Of a DNA stretch of 64,000 nucleotides, positions 43,388 through 52,867 are shown piece by piece. The translations under genes and the position numbers were made by a program. The stretch is taken from NCBI GenBank assembly GCA_028874915.1, contig JAPPHA010000051.1:51569-115568 (forward strand), given 5' to 3'. Position 1 is the stretch's first letter. Each line of letters begins with the position of its first letter. This DNA is from Paracoccaceae bacterium (lineage in GTDB: Bacteria > Pseudomonadota > Alphaproteobacteria > Rhodobacterales > Rhodobacteraceae). The notes under the pieces were generated by a model that saw nothing but the letters and a program-made list of their open reading frames with translations, had not been told where the DNA came from and made no database searches.

Positions 43388-44242
43388 CTATCCCTTCAGG
43401 GCGCCCTGGGTCAGACCGCGGACGAAGAACCGACCGGCAACAAGGAACAGGAGAAGCGTCGGCAGCGCGGAGATCATCACCGCGGCGATGTTCACATTGT
43501 ATTCCTTGATCCCGTAAGACGAGGCAACGATATTTTGCACGGCAGCCATGATCGGCCGCTTGCCTGTCTCGCCAAACGTCAGCGCAAACAGGAAGTCGTT
43601 GTAGATGCCCGAGAACACAAGGATCACGGCAACGATGGCAATGGCCGGCGACAACGGCAGGATGACGGAGAAGAAGATCTTGAAAAACCCGGCGCCATCC
43701 ATGATCGCAGCGCGGACCAGCTCATCAGGTAGAGCGACATAGAAATTGCGAAAAAGCATTGTCGTCAGTGGGATTCCGTAGACTGTGTGAATCAGGATGA
43801 GCCCGGCCGTGGTGCCGTAGATGTTCAACTCGCGGAGCGTGATTGCCAGAGGAATCAGGTACAGCTGAAGCGGAACAAAACTGCCGACCAGGAGAAGGGT
43901 GAAGATCAGATCCGCTGACCGGCTCCGCCATTTTGCCATGACGTAGCCATTCAGTGCGCCGAGAAGGACGGAGAACGCGACCGCAGGGATAGCGATCTCG
44001 AAGGTCGCAATGAAATAGGGCCTGATCCCGTTGCATTCGAGACCCGAGCAGGCCTCAGACCAGGCCTTGATCCACGGTTGGATCGTCCAGACCTCGGGCA
44101 GGCTGATGATCGAACTGCCGCGCACTTCCGCAAGTGTCTTGAAGCTGGCCACAAGCATCACGTAGAGGGGCGAGAGGAAATAGAGGGCGCAGACGAAAAG
44201 TGCACCGTATAGCAGGGCGGTCCTGTGCGCGTAGTGCCTCAT
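43388..44242 (-). CDS. ABC sugar-type importer permease (MalG type)
   Basis: 284 residues from ATG 44242; the open frame continues upstream inside the partner gene but the family start is MRHYAHRTALLYGALFVCAL. Six membrane helices and the EAA loop (LPDELVRAAIMDGAGFFKIF, followed by FSVILPLSPAIAI) are seen. The C terminus FFVRGLTQGALKG is the CUT1 family ending. It overlaps the other permease gene by 4 bases. Confidence 0.93.
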   Translation of the reverse strand: MRHYAHRTALLYGALFVCALYFLSPLYVMLVASFKTLAEVRGSSIISLPEVWTIQPWIKAWSEACSGLECNGIRPYFIATFEIAIPAVAFSVLLGALNGYVMAKWRSRSADLIFTLLLVGSFVPLQLYLIPLAITLRELNIYGTTAGLILIHTVYGIPLTTMLFRNFYVALPDELVRAAIMDGAGFFKIFFSVILPLSPAIAIVAVILVFSGIYNDFLFALTFGETGKRPIMAAVQNIVASSYGIKEYNVNIAAVMISALPTLLLFLVAGRFFVRGLTQGALKG

Positions 44243-45111
44243 GCTTCCTTTCTCCGGACCTCGAAGTAGAGATAGGGAAGGACGATCGCGATCATGGTGA
44301 CAACCATGACGACAGCGGCAGCAGAACCCTGTCCAATGCGTCCGCGCTCGAAGAAGTACTCGAACACATATCGCGCCGGAACGTCCGAGGCATAGCCGGG
44401 CCCGCCGTCCGTCAGCGCCACGACAACGTCGAAACTCCTGACCACCTGAAACCCGAGGAGCATAACGGCCGTGAGAAGGGTTGCCCTGAGCTGTGGCAGG
44501 ATGATGTTGAAATACACCCGCCAGGCGGGAATCCGATCGATTCGAGAGGCTTTCCAGATCTCGGGGTCGACAGACTTGATGCCGGAGAGGAACAGAATCA
44601 TGATGAGCCCGGTCCCGTGCCATATGGCGGCGAATGCGACGGTCAGGATGGCGTGATCCGGCGACGACACCCAGTTGAATTTGAAGTCGGGATAACCGGC
44701 GTCCCGTACCAGTTTCTGGATCCCGATGGTCGGGTTCAGGATCCACTGCCAGGCAAGCCCCGTCACAATGAGCGAGAGAGACATCGGATAGAGATAGATC
44801 GTGCGAAACAGCGTTTCGCTACCGGTCAAGCGGTCGAGGAGTATGGCGAGGCCGATTCCGAGTGCTAGGCAGCCGGCAAGGTAAAGCCCGCCGAAAATGA
44901 ACATGTTGGAATAGGCCACCCACCACCGATGGTGATCAAAGAGCACGCGGTAGTTGGCGGTACCGATGAATTCGTGGTCGGGAAGGAACGTCGACTTCGT
45001 GACCGACAGATACGCCGTATACGCGGCGAATCCCCAGATAAAATAGAAGACAACTACGATGCACGGAATCAGAACGAGCCAGGCCTTGATGCGGTTTGCA
45101 GACATCCTCAT
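44239..45111 (-). CDS. ABC sugar-type importer permease (MalF type)
   Basis: 290 residues from ATG 45111 (MRMSANRIKAWLVLIPCIVV); a second ATG at 45105 may be the true start. It has six helices, the periplasmic part VTKSTFLPDHEFIGTANYRV, and the EAA loop DPEIWKASRIDRIPAWRVYF followed by NIILPQLRATLL. The family ending FEVRRKEA is present. It forms the channel with the MalG-type permease. Confidence 0.92.
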   Translation of the reverse strand: MRMSANRIKAWLVLIPCIVVVFYFIWGFAAYTAYLSVTKSTFLPDHEFIGTANYRVLFDHHRWWVAYSNMFIFGGLYLAGCLALGIGLAILLDRLTGSETLFRTIYLYPMSLSLIVTGLAWQWILNPTIGIQKLVRDAGYPDFKFNWVSSPDHAILTVAFAAIWHGTGLIMILFLSGIKSVDPEIWKASRIDRIPAWRVYFNIILPQLRATLLTAVMLLGFQVVRSFDVVVALTDGGPGYASDVPARYVFEYFFERGRIGQGSAAAVVMVVTMIAIVLPYLYFEVRRKEA

Positions 45112-45197
45112 TCCAGTTCCCCGACGCCTGCACCGCTGGCGCATGACGTCCCGACCCGGGCGCCGGCCTATCCGGATCCGGCGCCCGGTGCCGATTT

Positions 45198-46412
45198 CTA
45201 CATCATCAGTTTCTCGATCAGTTGCTGATGCGCGGTATCCACATCGATTGCTTCGTTCCAGAGCGCCGACACGGCGTCCTTGATGGCGTTGCCGACGTCC
45301 GCCGCGCGGCCGTTCCAGTGCGTGATTGAGGTCGCATCGGCCATCGCGGCTACCGCTTTTGCCGGGCATCCCTCGAAGTCAGCGGCCGTGGCGGCCGTAG
45401 TCACCGGAAGCGTGCCCTTTGCCCGTGCCGCCGCGATCTGGGTGGCCGGATCCATCACCGCGTTGCCGAGAAGGACCTGTGCGGCCATGTCGGCGTCATC
45501 GGAGACCTTGATGAACTGGAATCCGTCGGCAACGATGGTCAGGCTGTTGTCCCAGGGAGTCAGGCGGCAGGACCATGCCTCGCCCTCGGCGCCCAGGTCA
45601 CCATAACCGCCCGCAGCCCAAGGCCCCATGAAGAAGTAGGCCGCCTGGCCGGTAATGACGAGCGTACTGGTGTCATTCCAACCGCGCCCGGATTTGCCTT
45701 CGTCCGTGTACTGCCGCAAGCTTGCCAACTCTTCCAGCGCCCGGCGTGTCTGGTCGCCTTTAAGGACATCGGGGTCGCCACTCATCATGCCCTCGTAAAG
45801 TGCGGCGCCCCCGACGGCGAGAACGATATGGTCGAAAAGGATTCCCTCCTGCCAGTTCTGGCCCCCGACGGCGAGCGGTATGACGCCTGCTTCCTGCAGC
45901 ACGGGAAGGGAAGCCTTGAACTCATCCCAGGTGTTGGGAACGGAGACACCAGCCTTCGCGAGGACGTCGTTGTTGGTGTACATCCAGTTGATCACGTCGA
46001 CGAAGACCGGGACAGCCACCCAGTGACCATCGTGCTTGCCGACTGCGGCCATACTCTCTGAAATGTTGTCGCCCCAGCCACCAGCAGCCGCTGCATCGTC
46101 CATGTTCTGCAGAAGGCCGGCATCGGCGAATTCCTGCATGACGCCGCCGAGCGCGCTCTGAAGAGCCATGGGCGGGTTGCCGCCAATGATACGGGTCTTG
46201 ACCGAGGAAATGCTCGCCTGTGTGTCCGGGAAGGCGGTGTCTTTCCATTCACCACCGAGTTCGACGAACTTGTCACGGAATACCCTGAGCGCCTCGGCCT
46301 CGTTTTCAGCGTTCCAATTGTGCGAGACGTCGCCGTCACCGAGTGCCGGAACTGCCGGCAGCATGGCAAGGGCCAGGGCCCCTGTTGCGAGAATTGTCTT
46401 GAATCCGTTCAT
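45198..46412 (-). CDS. ABC importer substrate-binding protein (sugar family 1)
   Basis: 404 residues beginning with a signal peptide, MNGFKTILATGALALAMLPA. The fold pattern is that of CUT1 binding proteins: SHNWNAENEAEALRVFRDKF at the start of the mature part, NNDVLAKAGVSVPNTWDEFK near 150, and QAAYFFMGPWAAGGYGDLGA near 258. A family-1 binding protein implies a polyol, sugar, sugar acid or similar polar ligand. It is exported and docks on the two permeases downstream. The operon's amino-acid-like enzymes leave the ligand open. Confidence 0.92.
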   Translation of the reverse strand: MNGFKTILATGALALAMLPAVPALGDGDVSHNWNAENEAEALRVFRDKFVELGGEWKDTAFPDTQASISSVKTRIIGGNPPMALQSALGGVMQEFADAGLLQNMDDAAAAGGWGDNISESMAAVGKHDGHWVAVPVFVDVINWMYTNNDVLAKAGVSVPNTWDEFKASLPVLQEAGVIPLAVGGQNWQEGILFDHIVLAVGGAALYEGMMSGDPDVLKGDQTRRALEELASLRQYTDEGKSGRGWNDTSTLVITGQAAYFFMGPWAAGGYGDLGAEGEAWSCRLTPWDNSLTIVADGFQFIKVSDDADMAAQVLLGNAVMDPATQIAAARAKGTLPVTTAATAADFEGCPAKAVAAMADATSITHWNGRAADVGNAIKDAVSALWNEAIDVDTAHQQLIEKLMM

Positions 46413-46498
46413 GATTCATCCCTCCAGAACCGGATGTTGCCAGCGTCCATCGCTATGCCCCTCCGGCCAGGACATGCAGGACGATTCGTTATTTCAGG

Positions 46499-47593
46499 TC
46501 AGCACGGATTCCGCCATGCATTGACCCAGTCACGGATTGCCGCAAGTACGAACGACATCTCCTCCTCCGATCCGATCGATATCCTGTACTCATTGGCGCC
46601 AGCCGCGACGGGTCTTCCGAGTATGCCCGAAGCTTGCAGAGCGGCGTCAAGGACTTCCGCATGGTTTCCACCCTCTGGAAAGGTCAGGAGCACAAAATTC
46701 GCCTGGCTCGGCACGACCGAAAGCCCCAGTTCGCGAAGCGATGCGATAAAGCGTTCCCGTGTCTTGCGGACGCGTCCCACAACTCGTTCCAGGTAATCCC
46801 GGTCACGCACGGCGGCAACGGCCGCGTTGAGCGCAGCCTGGTTGGTGTTGAAGGGCGTCCTCAGGCGATTCACGGCATCGATGATGCCGTCCGGCGCGAG
46901 GGCCCACCCGATCCTGAGTGCCGCGAGCGCATACGCCTTCGAGAATGTCCTCGTCACAACCAGGCGACCACCGGGCGAAAACAGCCCCTGCCCGGTGTCG
47001 TAATCCCCGGCATCAACGAATTCCCCGTAGGCCGCGTCCACGATCAGGAGAACTCCTGCCGGCAATTCCGCATCGAGTCGCCGGAGTTCACCTGCTGTCG
47101 TATATGTGCCGGTCGGGTTGTTGGGCGAGCAGACATAGACGATTCGTGTGCGGCCAGTAACTGCCGAGAGGATTCGCCGGACATCGACACGATGGCCGGT
47201 TTCGTCACACCGGATGATTTCGGCACCGACGGACCGGGCATTGATGTCGGCCATGATGAAACTGTTCCGGCTCGTCACCATCTCGTCCCCGGCCGACATC
47301 ACCGACCGGATCACGAGTCCAATTGCCTCCTCCGAACCGTTTCCGGCGAATATGTTGCGTTCAGGAACGCCGTAAACCGTTGCTAGGGCCTGCCGGATGT
47401 CAGCCTGCGACCCGTCCGGGTATCGGCCGAGCTCCTGTTCGGTACGATGGAACGCGGCAACTGCAGCCGGGCTTGGCGGGTACGGTGACTCGTTCGACGA
47501 CAGCTTGACGACGCGCCCGCCCCGGGCGACCGTCGCCTTTCCCTGCCTGTAGGGCGACACGTCTGCCAGTGCCGGTTTCGCACCCGGTGTCAT
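46499..47593 (-). CDS. Histidinol-phosphate aminotransferase-like (HisC/class I-II) PLP enzyme
   Basis: 364 residues from ATG 47593; the upstream open frame of 100 codons is not family sequence. Hallmarks are VVKLSSNESPYPPSPAAVAA near 29, GNGSEEAIGLVIRSVM, YVCSPNNPTGTYTTAGELRR near 163, DAAYGEFVDAGDYD, and RTFSKAYALAALRIGWALAP, where the Lys binds PLP. The family includes HisC and broader aromatic/phosphonate aminotransferases. It is placed among a ThDP enzyme, a nitrilase and an importer, so a catabolic amine-transfer step is more likely than histidine biosynthesis. Confidence 0.9.
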   Translation of the reverse strand: MTPGAKPALADVSPYRQGKATVARGGRVVKLSSNESPYPPSPAAVAAFHRTEQELGRYPDGSQADIRQALATVYGVPERNIFAGNGSEEAIGLVIRSVMSAGDEMVTSRNSFIMADINARSVGAEIIRCDETGHRVDVRRILSAVTGRTRIVYVCSPNNPTGTYTTAGELRRLDAELPAGVLLIVDAAYGEFVDAGDYDTGQGLFSPGGRLVVTRTFSKAYALAALRIGWALAPDGIIDAVNRLRTPFNTNQAALNAAVAAVRDRDYLERVVGRVRKTRERFIASLRELGLSVVPSQANFVLLTFPEGGNHAEVLDAALQASGILGRPVAAGANEYRISIGSEEEMSFVLAAIRDWVNAWRNPC

Positions 47594-47649
47594 GCGAGCG
47601 ATTCCGGCGCGTTCAAGGGAAAAACCGCGCGCTCGTGAACGGCCAGGGC

Positions 47650-49332
47650 TCACCTGGCTCCCGTGGAGGGCCGCCCTCGCACGGCGCCCCCGAGTATGTA
47701 CGGCCAGGGCGTCGGCAGGGAGTCCGGCTGGTGTGCCTCGATCACGGTCGGCACATTCGCGGCGAATCCGCGCTCGAGCGCACGCCTCAGTTCCCGGGGG
47801 CCGTTCACGCGTTCCGAGTTGGCGCCAAAACTGCGGGCCAACTTGACGAAATCCGGGTTGTGAAGGTCCGAGGCGATGAAGCGACCATCGTACCATTCCT
47901 TCTGCTGTCGGTAGACATTGGCATAGCGGTTGTCGTTAAACACGACAGCGACAAGGTTAATGCCGTATTCGACGGCCACGGCGAGTTCGTTCGCAGTGTA
48001 AAGAAATCCACCGTCCCCCGAAATGCTCACGACCGGCACGTCCGGATTCGCGACCTTTACGCCCAGGGCCGTCGCAAAACCGTAGCCGAGCGTTCCCTGA
48101 AAGCCGCAGTTGACATGTCCTCGAAGACGGTGGACCGGAAAGCCGAACCAAGACACGAACCCGACTTGGGTCACCTCGTCGCAGAAAATCCCTTCGTCGG
48201 GGAGCACGTCGCGGATGGCATCTAGGTATTCCATCTGCGGGCCAACGTCGCGCCGGATGTCCGATTGAAGCTCCGCCTTGAGCGCTGTGAGTTCTTCCTC
48301 ACGCGAGGCCGGCGGTGTTCCAACCGCATCCTCAAGCATCCGCAGCAACAACTCGAGCGTCGCTTTGCTGTCTCCCTGGAGTGCAACGGCGGCAGGCGCG
48401 TACCGGTCGAACTCCCGTCCGTCGATGTCAATGCGAATCACTTTGATGTTGTCGTCCAATCCCCAGTAAAGCTGCGGAAACTTCATCCTCGTCCCGATGG
48501 CGAGAACGACGTCCGCGTGCTTCCAGAGCTGCCGGCCCGCCGGGAAAACCTGTGCGTGGTAGTCGCGATCGTCGACGATTCCTCGGCCGCCGCGGAAACA
48601 GGTGACCGGCGCCTCGATCATCCGCATGAGTTTCCCGACTTCACCGGCTGCATGGGTCGCACCGCCACCGACGAAGATGAGCGGGCGCCGGGCCGATGCC
48701 AGGAGGGCAGCGGCAGCCGTGATATCCGTCTCGTCGGCGGCAGGAGCCGGGGGGATCCGGGCGGCCTGGACGGTCGAGCCGGCCCTTGTCCTGGCCATCA
48801 CGTCCGGCGCCATTTCGAGATGGACCGGGCCCGGACGGCCAGTCAGCATCGCCTGGAACGCGGCGTTCACCATTGCCGGTGCGTCTCCCGGCTCGTCGAT
48901 CCGTTCGGCGTGCTTCAGCAGCGTCCTGACGGTCGCCAGCTGGTCGGGAATCTCGTGTAGGTAGCCACGGCCAGAACCGATAGCGTCCGACGGGATCTGG
49001 CCGCTGAGACTCAGCACCGGTGTATTTGTCGCCCAAGCGGTCGAAAGTGCTCCCATTGTATTCATCAGCCCCGGTCCCGGCACAACCAGGAACGCCGACG
49101 GTTTCCCGGTAGACCGCGCGGCACCATATGCCATGTATGCAGCCCCCTGTTCATGGCGGGAACGAATTGCCGTGAAGTCGCCGCCGGCGCGGCATATGGC
49201 GTCGAACATGTCGTCCAGCTGACCGCCCGGGAGCCCAAATAGCGAAGTGATCCCGTTCGCCCTCAGCGCCGCAAGGAGGATATCCGCGCCTGTCAGCACG
49301 TCTTCCGAAACCGGACTGGCAGCAAAGTTCAT
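47650..49332 (-). CDS. Thiamine-diphosphate enzyme, acetolactate synthase-like
   Basis: 560 residues from ATG 49332. The N-terminal PYR domain has TSLFGLPGGQLDDMFDAICR, then RHEQGAAYMAYGAARSTGKP with the conserved Glu; the middle domain has RRPLIFVGGGATHAAGEV; the PP domain has SISGDGGFLYTANELAVAVE and the closing FNDNRYANV (the GDG...NDN metal-ThDP motif). The family covers acetolactate synthase, benzoylformate decarboxylase, sulfoacetaldehyde acetyltransferase and others. No regulatory subunit is nearby, which argues for a catabolic 2-keto acid decarboxylase or ligase rather than the biosynthetic synthase. Confidence 0.9.
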   Translation of the reverse strand: MNFAASPVSEDVLTGADILLAALRANGITSLFGLPGGQLDDMFDAICRAGGDFTAIRSRHEQGAAYMAYGAARSTGKPSAFLVVPGPGLMNTMGALSTAWATNTPVLSLSGQIPSDAIGSGRGYLHEIPDQLATVRTLLKHAERIDEPGDAPAMVNAAFQAMLTGRPGPVHLEMAPDVMARTRAGSTVQAARIPPAPAADETDITAAAALLASARRPLIFVGGGATHAAGEVGKLMRMIEAPVTCFRGGRGIVDDRDYHAQVFPAGRQLWKHADVVLAIGTRMKFPQLYWGLDDNIKVIRIDIDGREFDRYAPAAVALQGDSKATLELLLRMLEDAVGTPPASREEELTALKAELQSDIRRDVGPQMEYLDAIRDVLPDEGIFCDEVTQVGFVSWFGFPVHRLRGHVNCGFQGTLGYGFATALGVKVANPDVPVVSISGDGGFLYTANELAVAVEYGINLVAVVFNDNRYANVYRQQKEWYDGRFIASDLHNPDFVKLARSFGANSERVNGPRELRRALERGFAANVPTVIEAHQPDSLPTPWPYILGGAVRGRPSTGAR

Positions 49333-49339
49333 GCCCGAA

Positions 49340-49609
49340 CTACCAAGACACGGGCGACGGGTGATCGTCGTCCTGACCGCCGCCGGCACTCTGCCCATCT
49401 CCGTCTGAACGGACGAGGCACGTGAGAAAGTACCAGGCGACGCGCGGGCGGAGGAATGCGCCAAGAAGCCGACGCACGTCACGGGGCTCGATGACTGCAC
49501 GGGCAGGCATTGCGTCATTGCCGGAATTCGTCACGACGAGCGTGCCGTTCTCGACGACAAACCGATCGAGATTGATTTCCATGTCCGCGATGGGCGTGCT
49601 GACATGCAT
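49340..49609 (-). CDS. Small protein of unknown function in the catabolic operon
   Basis: 89 residues starting MHVSTPIADMEINLDRFVVE, then NGTLVVTNSGNDAMPARAVI and EPRDVRRLLGAFLRPRVAWY. The spacing is tight (4 bases after the nitrilase gene and 7 before the ThDP-enzyme gene), and it uses the same strand with plausible codon use, so I keep it as a gene. The C-terminal 20 residues are low in complexity. I do not recognise a family. Confidence 0.5.
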   Translation of the reverse strand: MHVSTPIADMEINLDRFVVENGTLVVTNSGNDAMPARAVIEPRDVRRLLGAFLRPRVAWYFLTCLVRSDGDGQSAGGGQDDDHPSPVSW

Positions 49610-49613
49610 GACC

Positions 49614-50762
49614 CTAGTCCTTCCGCAACGCGCCGTGATCCTGCGCCGAACAGATCCTGGCCCTCAGCAGGTCCGAGTGTTTCATTCCGACCTTGTCGAA
49701 TGGCATGACGAACTGGCCTCGTTCGTACATGAGGTCCATCGAGGTGTAAGCACCGGTCATTTTGTGGGCAAGGTTTCTTGGCGGGTTTCCAGAAGGGAAC
49801 AGGTTCGGCGGATAAATGGGATTCTCGTAGATCTGACGGAAAGCCTCCGTGCGCACGTCCACCCACATGTTGTGGTTGATGCGGGTGCGATGCTCCCTGA
49901 GCGCCTCGATGTCGATGACGGCAGCAAGGACCTGCTCTTCCGGATACGGTGCGTGTCGCATAACCATGCCGGTGTAGTCGATCGCGAACGAGTTCCCGGA
50001 ACAGAATGCCTTGGGATAGAACCGGTAGTCCACCGTTCCCCAGTTCGATCCGAGAAGATAAGCCATGTTGTCGTGGGCGCGCGTTCGACGCGAAAACATC
50101 CAGAAGTCCCAGGGTGCGCTGACGCCCTCGACCTCCTGCAGGGCGACGGGGTGGCAGATGACCTCGACTCCGTTGAATCCAAGTGCGCGGCTGACCTCTG
50201 GGGTGGCCCCGTCGTGACAGGTCATGCAACCGAGCTTGCCGATGGGGGTGTCGAGCACGGGAAACAGGTCCCTGATGTCGGTACCGACGGCCGCGCGATA
50301 CTCGTCCCACATGTCGTGGGGCGAAGTTCCGAGTCCGATTGAGGCTGGAATATGGTACTTCCGGTAAATCAGTTCCACACCGCCCGGGCCAAGGATGAAG
50401 GCCGTGTTGAACCAGCGGCCGGGAAACGCGGCAACCTCTTCGACGACACCACCTGCGGCGATGTACATTCCATGCTCCCGGCATTTTTCGACCAGTGCCA
50501 GGATCTCGTCATCCTCGAAGGTGATCGCCTTTTTCATGAATTCGTCGAGGCCGTGTTCGCCCTTCCCCGGCGTGGTCACGCCTTGCAGGAAATACTCCGG
50601 AAACACGGCGAGCCTGACCGGCACCTCCCAGTAGTACCCCACACCGAAGTCAATCATGTCGAGGGCCCGGTCCAGGTTGCGCCGGATGTCGTCACGGTCG
50701 GCCGCGACTTCCACGCGGGGCTGCATGACGAGGGCGGTATATTTTTCGATCGGTGCACGCAT
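49614..50762 (-). CDS. Nitrilase/carbon-nitrogen hydrolase family enzyme
   Basis: 382 residues from ATG 50762 (MRAPIEKYTALVMQPRVEVA). The Glu-Lys-Cys catalytic triad is visible: Glu in AVFPEYFLQG near 55, Lys in ELIYRKYHIPAS near 137, and Cys in GKLGCMTCHDGATPEVSRAL near 180. The family hydrolyses nitriles, amides or carbamoyl groups; length is longer than the typical 280-340 because of a C-terminal tail of about 60 residues (NPIYPPNLFPSGNPPRNLAH and following). The gene lies 8 bases downstream of the FAD oxidoreductase gene. An amide or N-formyl substrate fits the neighbourhood. Confidence 0.9.
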   Translation of the reverse strand: MRAPIEKYTALVMQPRVEVAADRDDIRRNLDRALDMIDFGVGYYWEVPVRLAVFPEYFLQGVTTPGKGEHGLDEFMKKAITFEDDEILALVEKCREHGMYIAAGGVVEEVAAFPGRWFNTAFILGPGGVELIYRKYHIPASIGLGTSPHDMWDEYRAAVGTDIRDLFPVLDTPIGKLGCMTCHDGATPEVSRALGFNGVEVICHPVALQEVEGVSAPWDFWMFSRRTRAHDNMAYLLGSNWGTVDYRFYPKAFCSGNSFAIDYTGMVMRHAPYPEEQVLAAVIDIEALREHRTRINHNMWVDVRTEAFRQIYENPIYPPNLFPSGNPPRNLAHKMTGAYTSMDLMYERGQFVMPFDKVGMKHSDLLRARICSAQDHGALRKD

Positions 50763-50770
50763 AGTGGGCC

Positions 50771-52351
50771 TCAATGGATTGGGCGATGCGGCATGCCGAA
50801 GTTGCGCAGCATCACGTTTGCGGTAATCGTCCCCATTGCGGTGATTCCTCCTCCAGGATGGCAGCTCGGTCCGGTCATGTAGAGATTGGGGATCGGGGAC
50901 TTGTATTGCGAGTAGCCAGGCAGGGGGCGCATGTACCCCATTTGGGATAACAGGCGTTCGCCTCCGGTCGTACTTCCGGACACGAAGGCGGGATTGGCCT
51001 CCTCGAGGCTGACGCTGGTTTCGTAGTATGCACCGAGCAAGTTCTCCGGGCCCATGTTCACGGCATGGCGGCGGAGAACTTTCAACAGGACATTCTCGAC
51101 GTATTCCCCGATGTAATCGGTCCAGTCCACACCGTTGGCGAGGCGTGCCGGGACAAATGTATCCAGAATCAAGGTATGCTTTCCGTCCGGTGCTCGGCTG
51201 GGGTCCAGCCTGGTCCAGCCAGCCGACCACAGGAACGGATTGGTCGGGGCCTTTCCCATCAGGATCTCGCCGTACTGCACATCGATGTCGTGCATGGTTC
51301 CGAAGATCCGATGGAACGCACAGGCGTTCATGTCTTCGCCATTCCTGTAAACCGGCAACTCGTTGAGTGCATAGTGAACGCGTGCGATCGATACGGAACC
51401 GTAGGAAAAATTCCTGCATGCTTCGACGAATTCCGGTTGCAGGTCGTCCCGGTCCATGCAGTCCAGGAAGGATACCTTGAGTCCGAGACTTGTGACCACG
51501 GCCTTGCCGGCAGTGACGACGTCACCGCTCTCCAGACGAACGCCAACGCAGCTACCGTCGTTGTCGAGAACAAAGCGGCTGACGGGCGCCTCGGTCATCA
51601 CGACGCCGCCCTTCGCCTCGATGTATCGCGCCAGCGCGACAGGCAGCATCATCGAACCGCCCTTCGGGATCGCCGCACCATAAGTGTGGATGCCCGGGAT
51701 CAGGATATAGAAGGATTGCCCAGTGCATTCCGTGTCCGGAAAGATCTGTGGTGCCAGCGCCCATCCCAGTATGAAAGCGCGAACCGTGTCATCTTCGAAG
51801 TTCTGCAATACGAATTGGCGTGAGGACAGGTTGAATTCCCTGAGCTTAAGGAGGCCCTCGTAGCTGTTCTGGAGAACGGACGGCATGACGCCCGGTTTCG
51901 ATGGAGGCGAAAACATGGCCTTGACGAATCCGTCTCGGATCTCGTGCCAACTGTCGTGAATCTCCCTGTAACGTGCCGCATCCTTCGACGAATACTCCGC
52001 AATGCTCTCACATGTTCTGTCGACATCCTTGTAAACGACGATTCCTTTCCCATCACGGTTCGGGTGTCCGGTGATATGGTCATCTTCCCAGATGTACTCG
52101 AGCCCGTGTTCCTCGAGTTCGGGCAACAGTTCCTGGAAATCCGGATTCGCATGGATCCAGACATGGGAAGAACCAAAGAGATCGTGTTTGAACCCCGGCA
52201 GAGTCACTTCACGTGTCACGCAACCGCCACCGATCCAGGGATTGCGTTCCACGACACAGACCTTGAGACCGCTCCTTGCGAGCCACGCCCCGCAGGCGAG
52301 GCCGTTGTGCCCTCCGCCGGCGATCACGATGTCGAAATCCCTTGCCGTCAA
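50771..52351 (-). CDS. FAD-dependent oxidoreductase, phytoene-desaturase/PYROXD2 type
   Basis: 526 residues if TTG 52351 is the start, giving LTARDFDIVIAGGGHNGLAC; TTG is favoured over ATG 52387 because GGGGG lies six bases upstream and the predicted promoter would initiate downstream of that ATG. The dinucleotide-binding fold is IVIAGGGHNGLACGAWLARS, followed by VVERNPWIGGGCVTREVTLP. The FAD-binding C-terminal motif is TGPSCHPGGGITAMGTITAN. The family includes carotenoid desaturases and isomerases, but other members oxidise polar compounds. It is the first gene of the nine-gene operon. Confidence 0.88.
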   Translation of the reverse strand: MTARDFDIVIAGGGHNGLACGAWLARSGLKVCVVERNPWIGGGCVTREVTLPGFKHDLFGSSHVWIHANPDFQELLPELEEHGLEYIWEDDHITGHPNRDGKGIVVYKDVDRTCESIAEYSSKDAARYREIHDSWHEIRDGFVKAMFSPPSKPGVMPSVLQNSYEGLLKLREFNLSSRQFVLQNFEDDTVRAFILGWALAPQIFPDTECTGQSFYILIPGIHTYGAAIPKGGSMMLPVALARYIEAKGGVVMTEAPVSRFVLDNDGSCVGVRLESGDVVTAGKAVVTSLGLKVSFLDCMDRDDLQPEFVEACRNFSYGSVSIARVHYALNELPVYRNGEDMNACAFHRIFGTMHDIDVQYGEILMGKAPTNPFLWSAGWTRLDPSRAPDGKHTLILDTFVPARLANGVDWTDYIGEYVENVLLKVLRRHAVNMGPENLLGAYYETSVSLEEANPAFVSGSTTGGERLLSQMGYMRPLPGYSQYKSPIPNLYMTGPSCHPGGGITAMGTITANVMLRNFGMPHRPIH

Positions 52352-52372
52352 GACCGCCCCCAATTCACGAAA

Positions 52373-52400
52373 AATGTACGTGAGCATTCATATTTGTCAA
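52373..52400 (-). promoter_or_regulatory. Sigma-70-like promoter of the FAD-oxidoreductase operon
   Basis: On the minus strand a perfect TTGACA (52400-52395) is followed after 16 bases by TACATT (52378-52373). Transcription would begin near 52366, leaving a leader of about 15 bases with GGGGGCGG before TTG 52351. Confidence 0.5.
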
Positions 52401-52867
52401 AACGATAGCGACCCCGAGGACCGAGTCGGGCGTGCCGGGAAGGATTGCGGCGATGATGCCGCCGTCGTCGTCCCGAAAGGCCGAACGGCAGTGGCCTGAC
52501 CGGATGGTGGCCATCTGGCCTGCAGATGAAGGGAATGTTGTTCACGTTGTCAAGAAATCGCCCCGGGGGCGAACGACCGGCATTTCGGCCCGAACCGGGG
52601 AAGGCAGTTCATTCCCCGGTTCCAGATGATTCCCGTGCGTCCAAGAAACCTCAAATCCAATGTGCACACATGATCACTCCCCGAAGTGGGCAGAACCCGG
52701 AGCGGTCGTCGCAAATTGACGACCCCCTTCGGGTCAACGAACTCATTGCGGGAATTCGGGGCAACGAATAACCTGCTTCCCGATACGTCGAGAAACGTTC
52801 CAGAGACACTGGATGCGGCATCAGACAGATTGAGACTGACAGGCAAGGTTCCAATCCGTTGTCCCGC
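52401..52867. other. 470 bases between fmt and the FAD operon
   Basis: A 98-residue minus-strand frame (52550-52846, MPVSLNLSDAASSVSGTFLD at its start) begins 22 bases after the fmt stop, but it has no motif I recognise. A short perfect hairpin, GGTCGTC-gcaaatt-GACGACC, lies near 52704-52724. The truA gene often found after fmt is absent. Confidence 0.35.
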
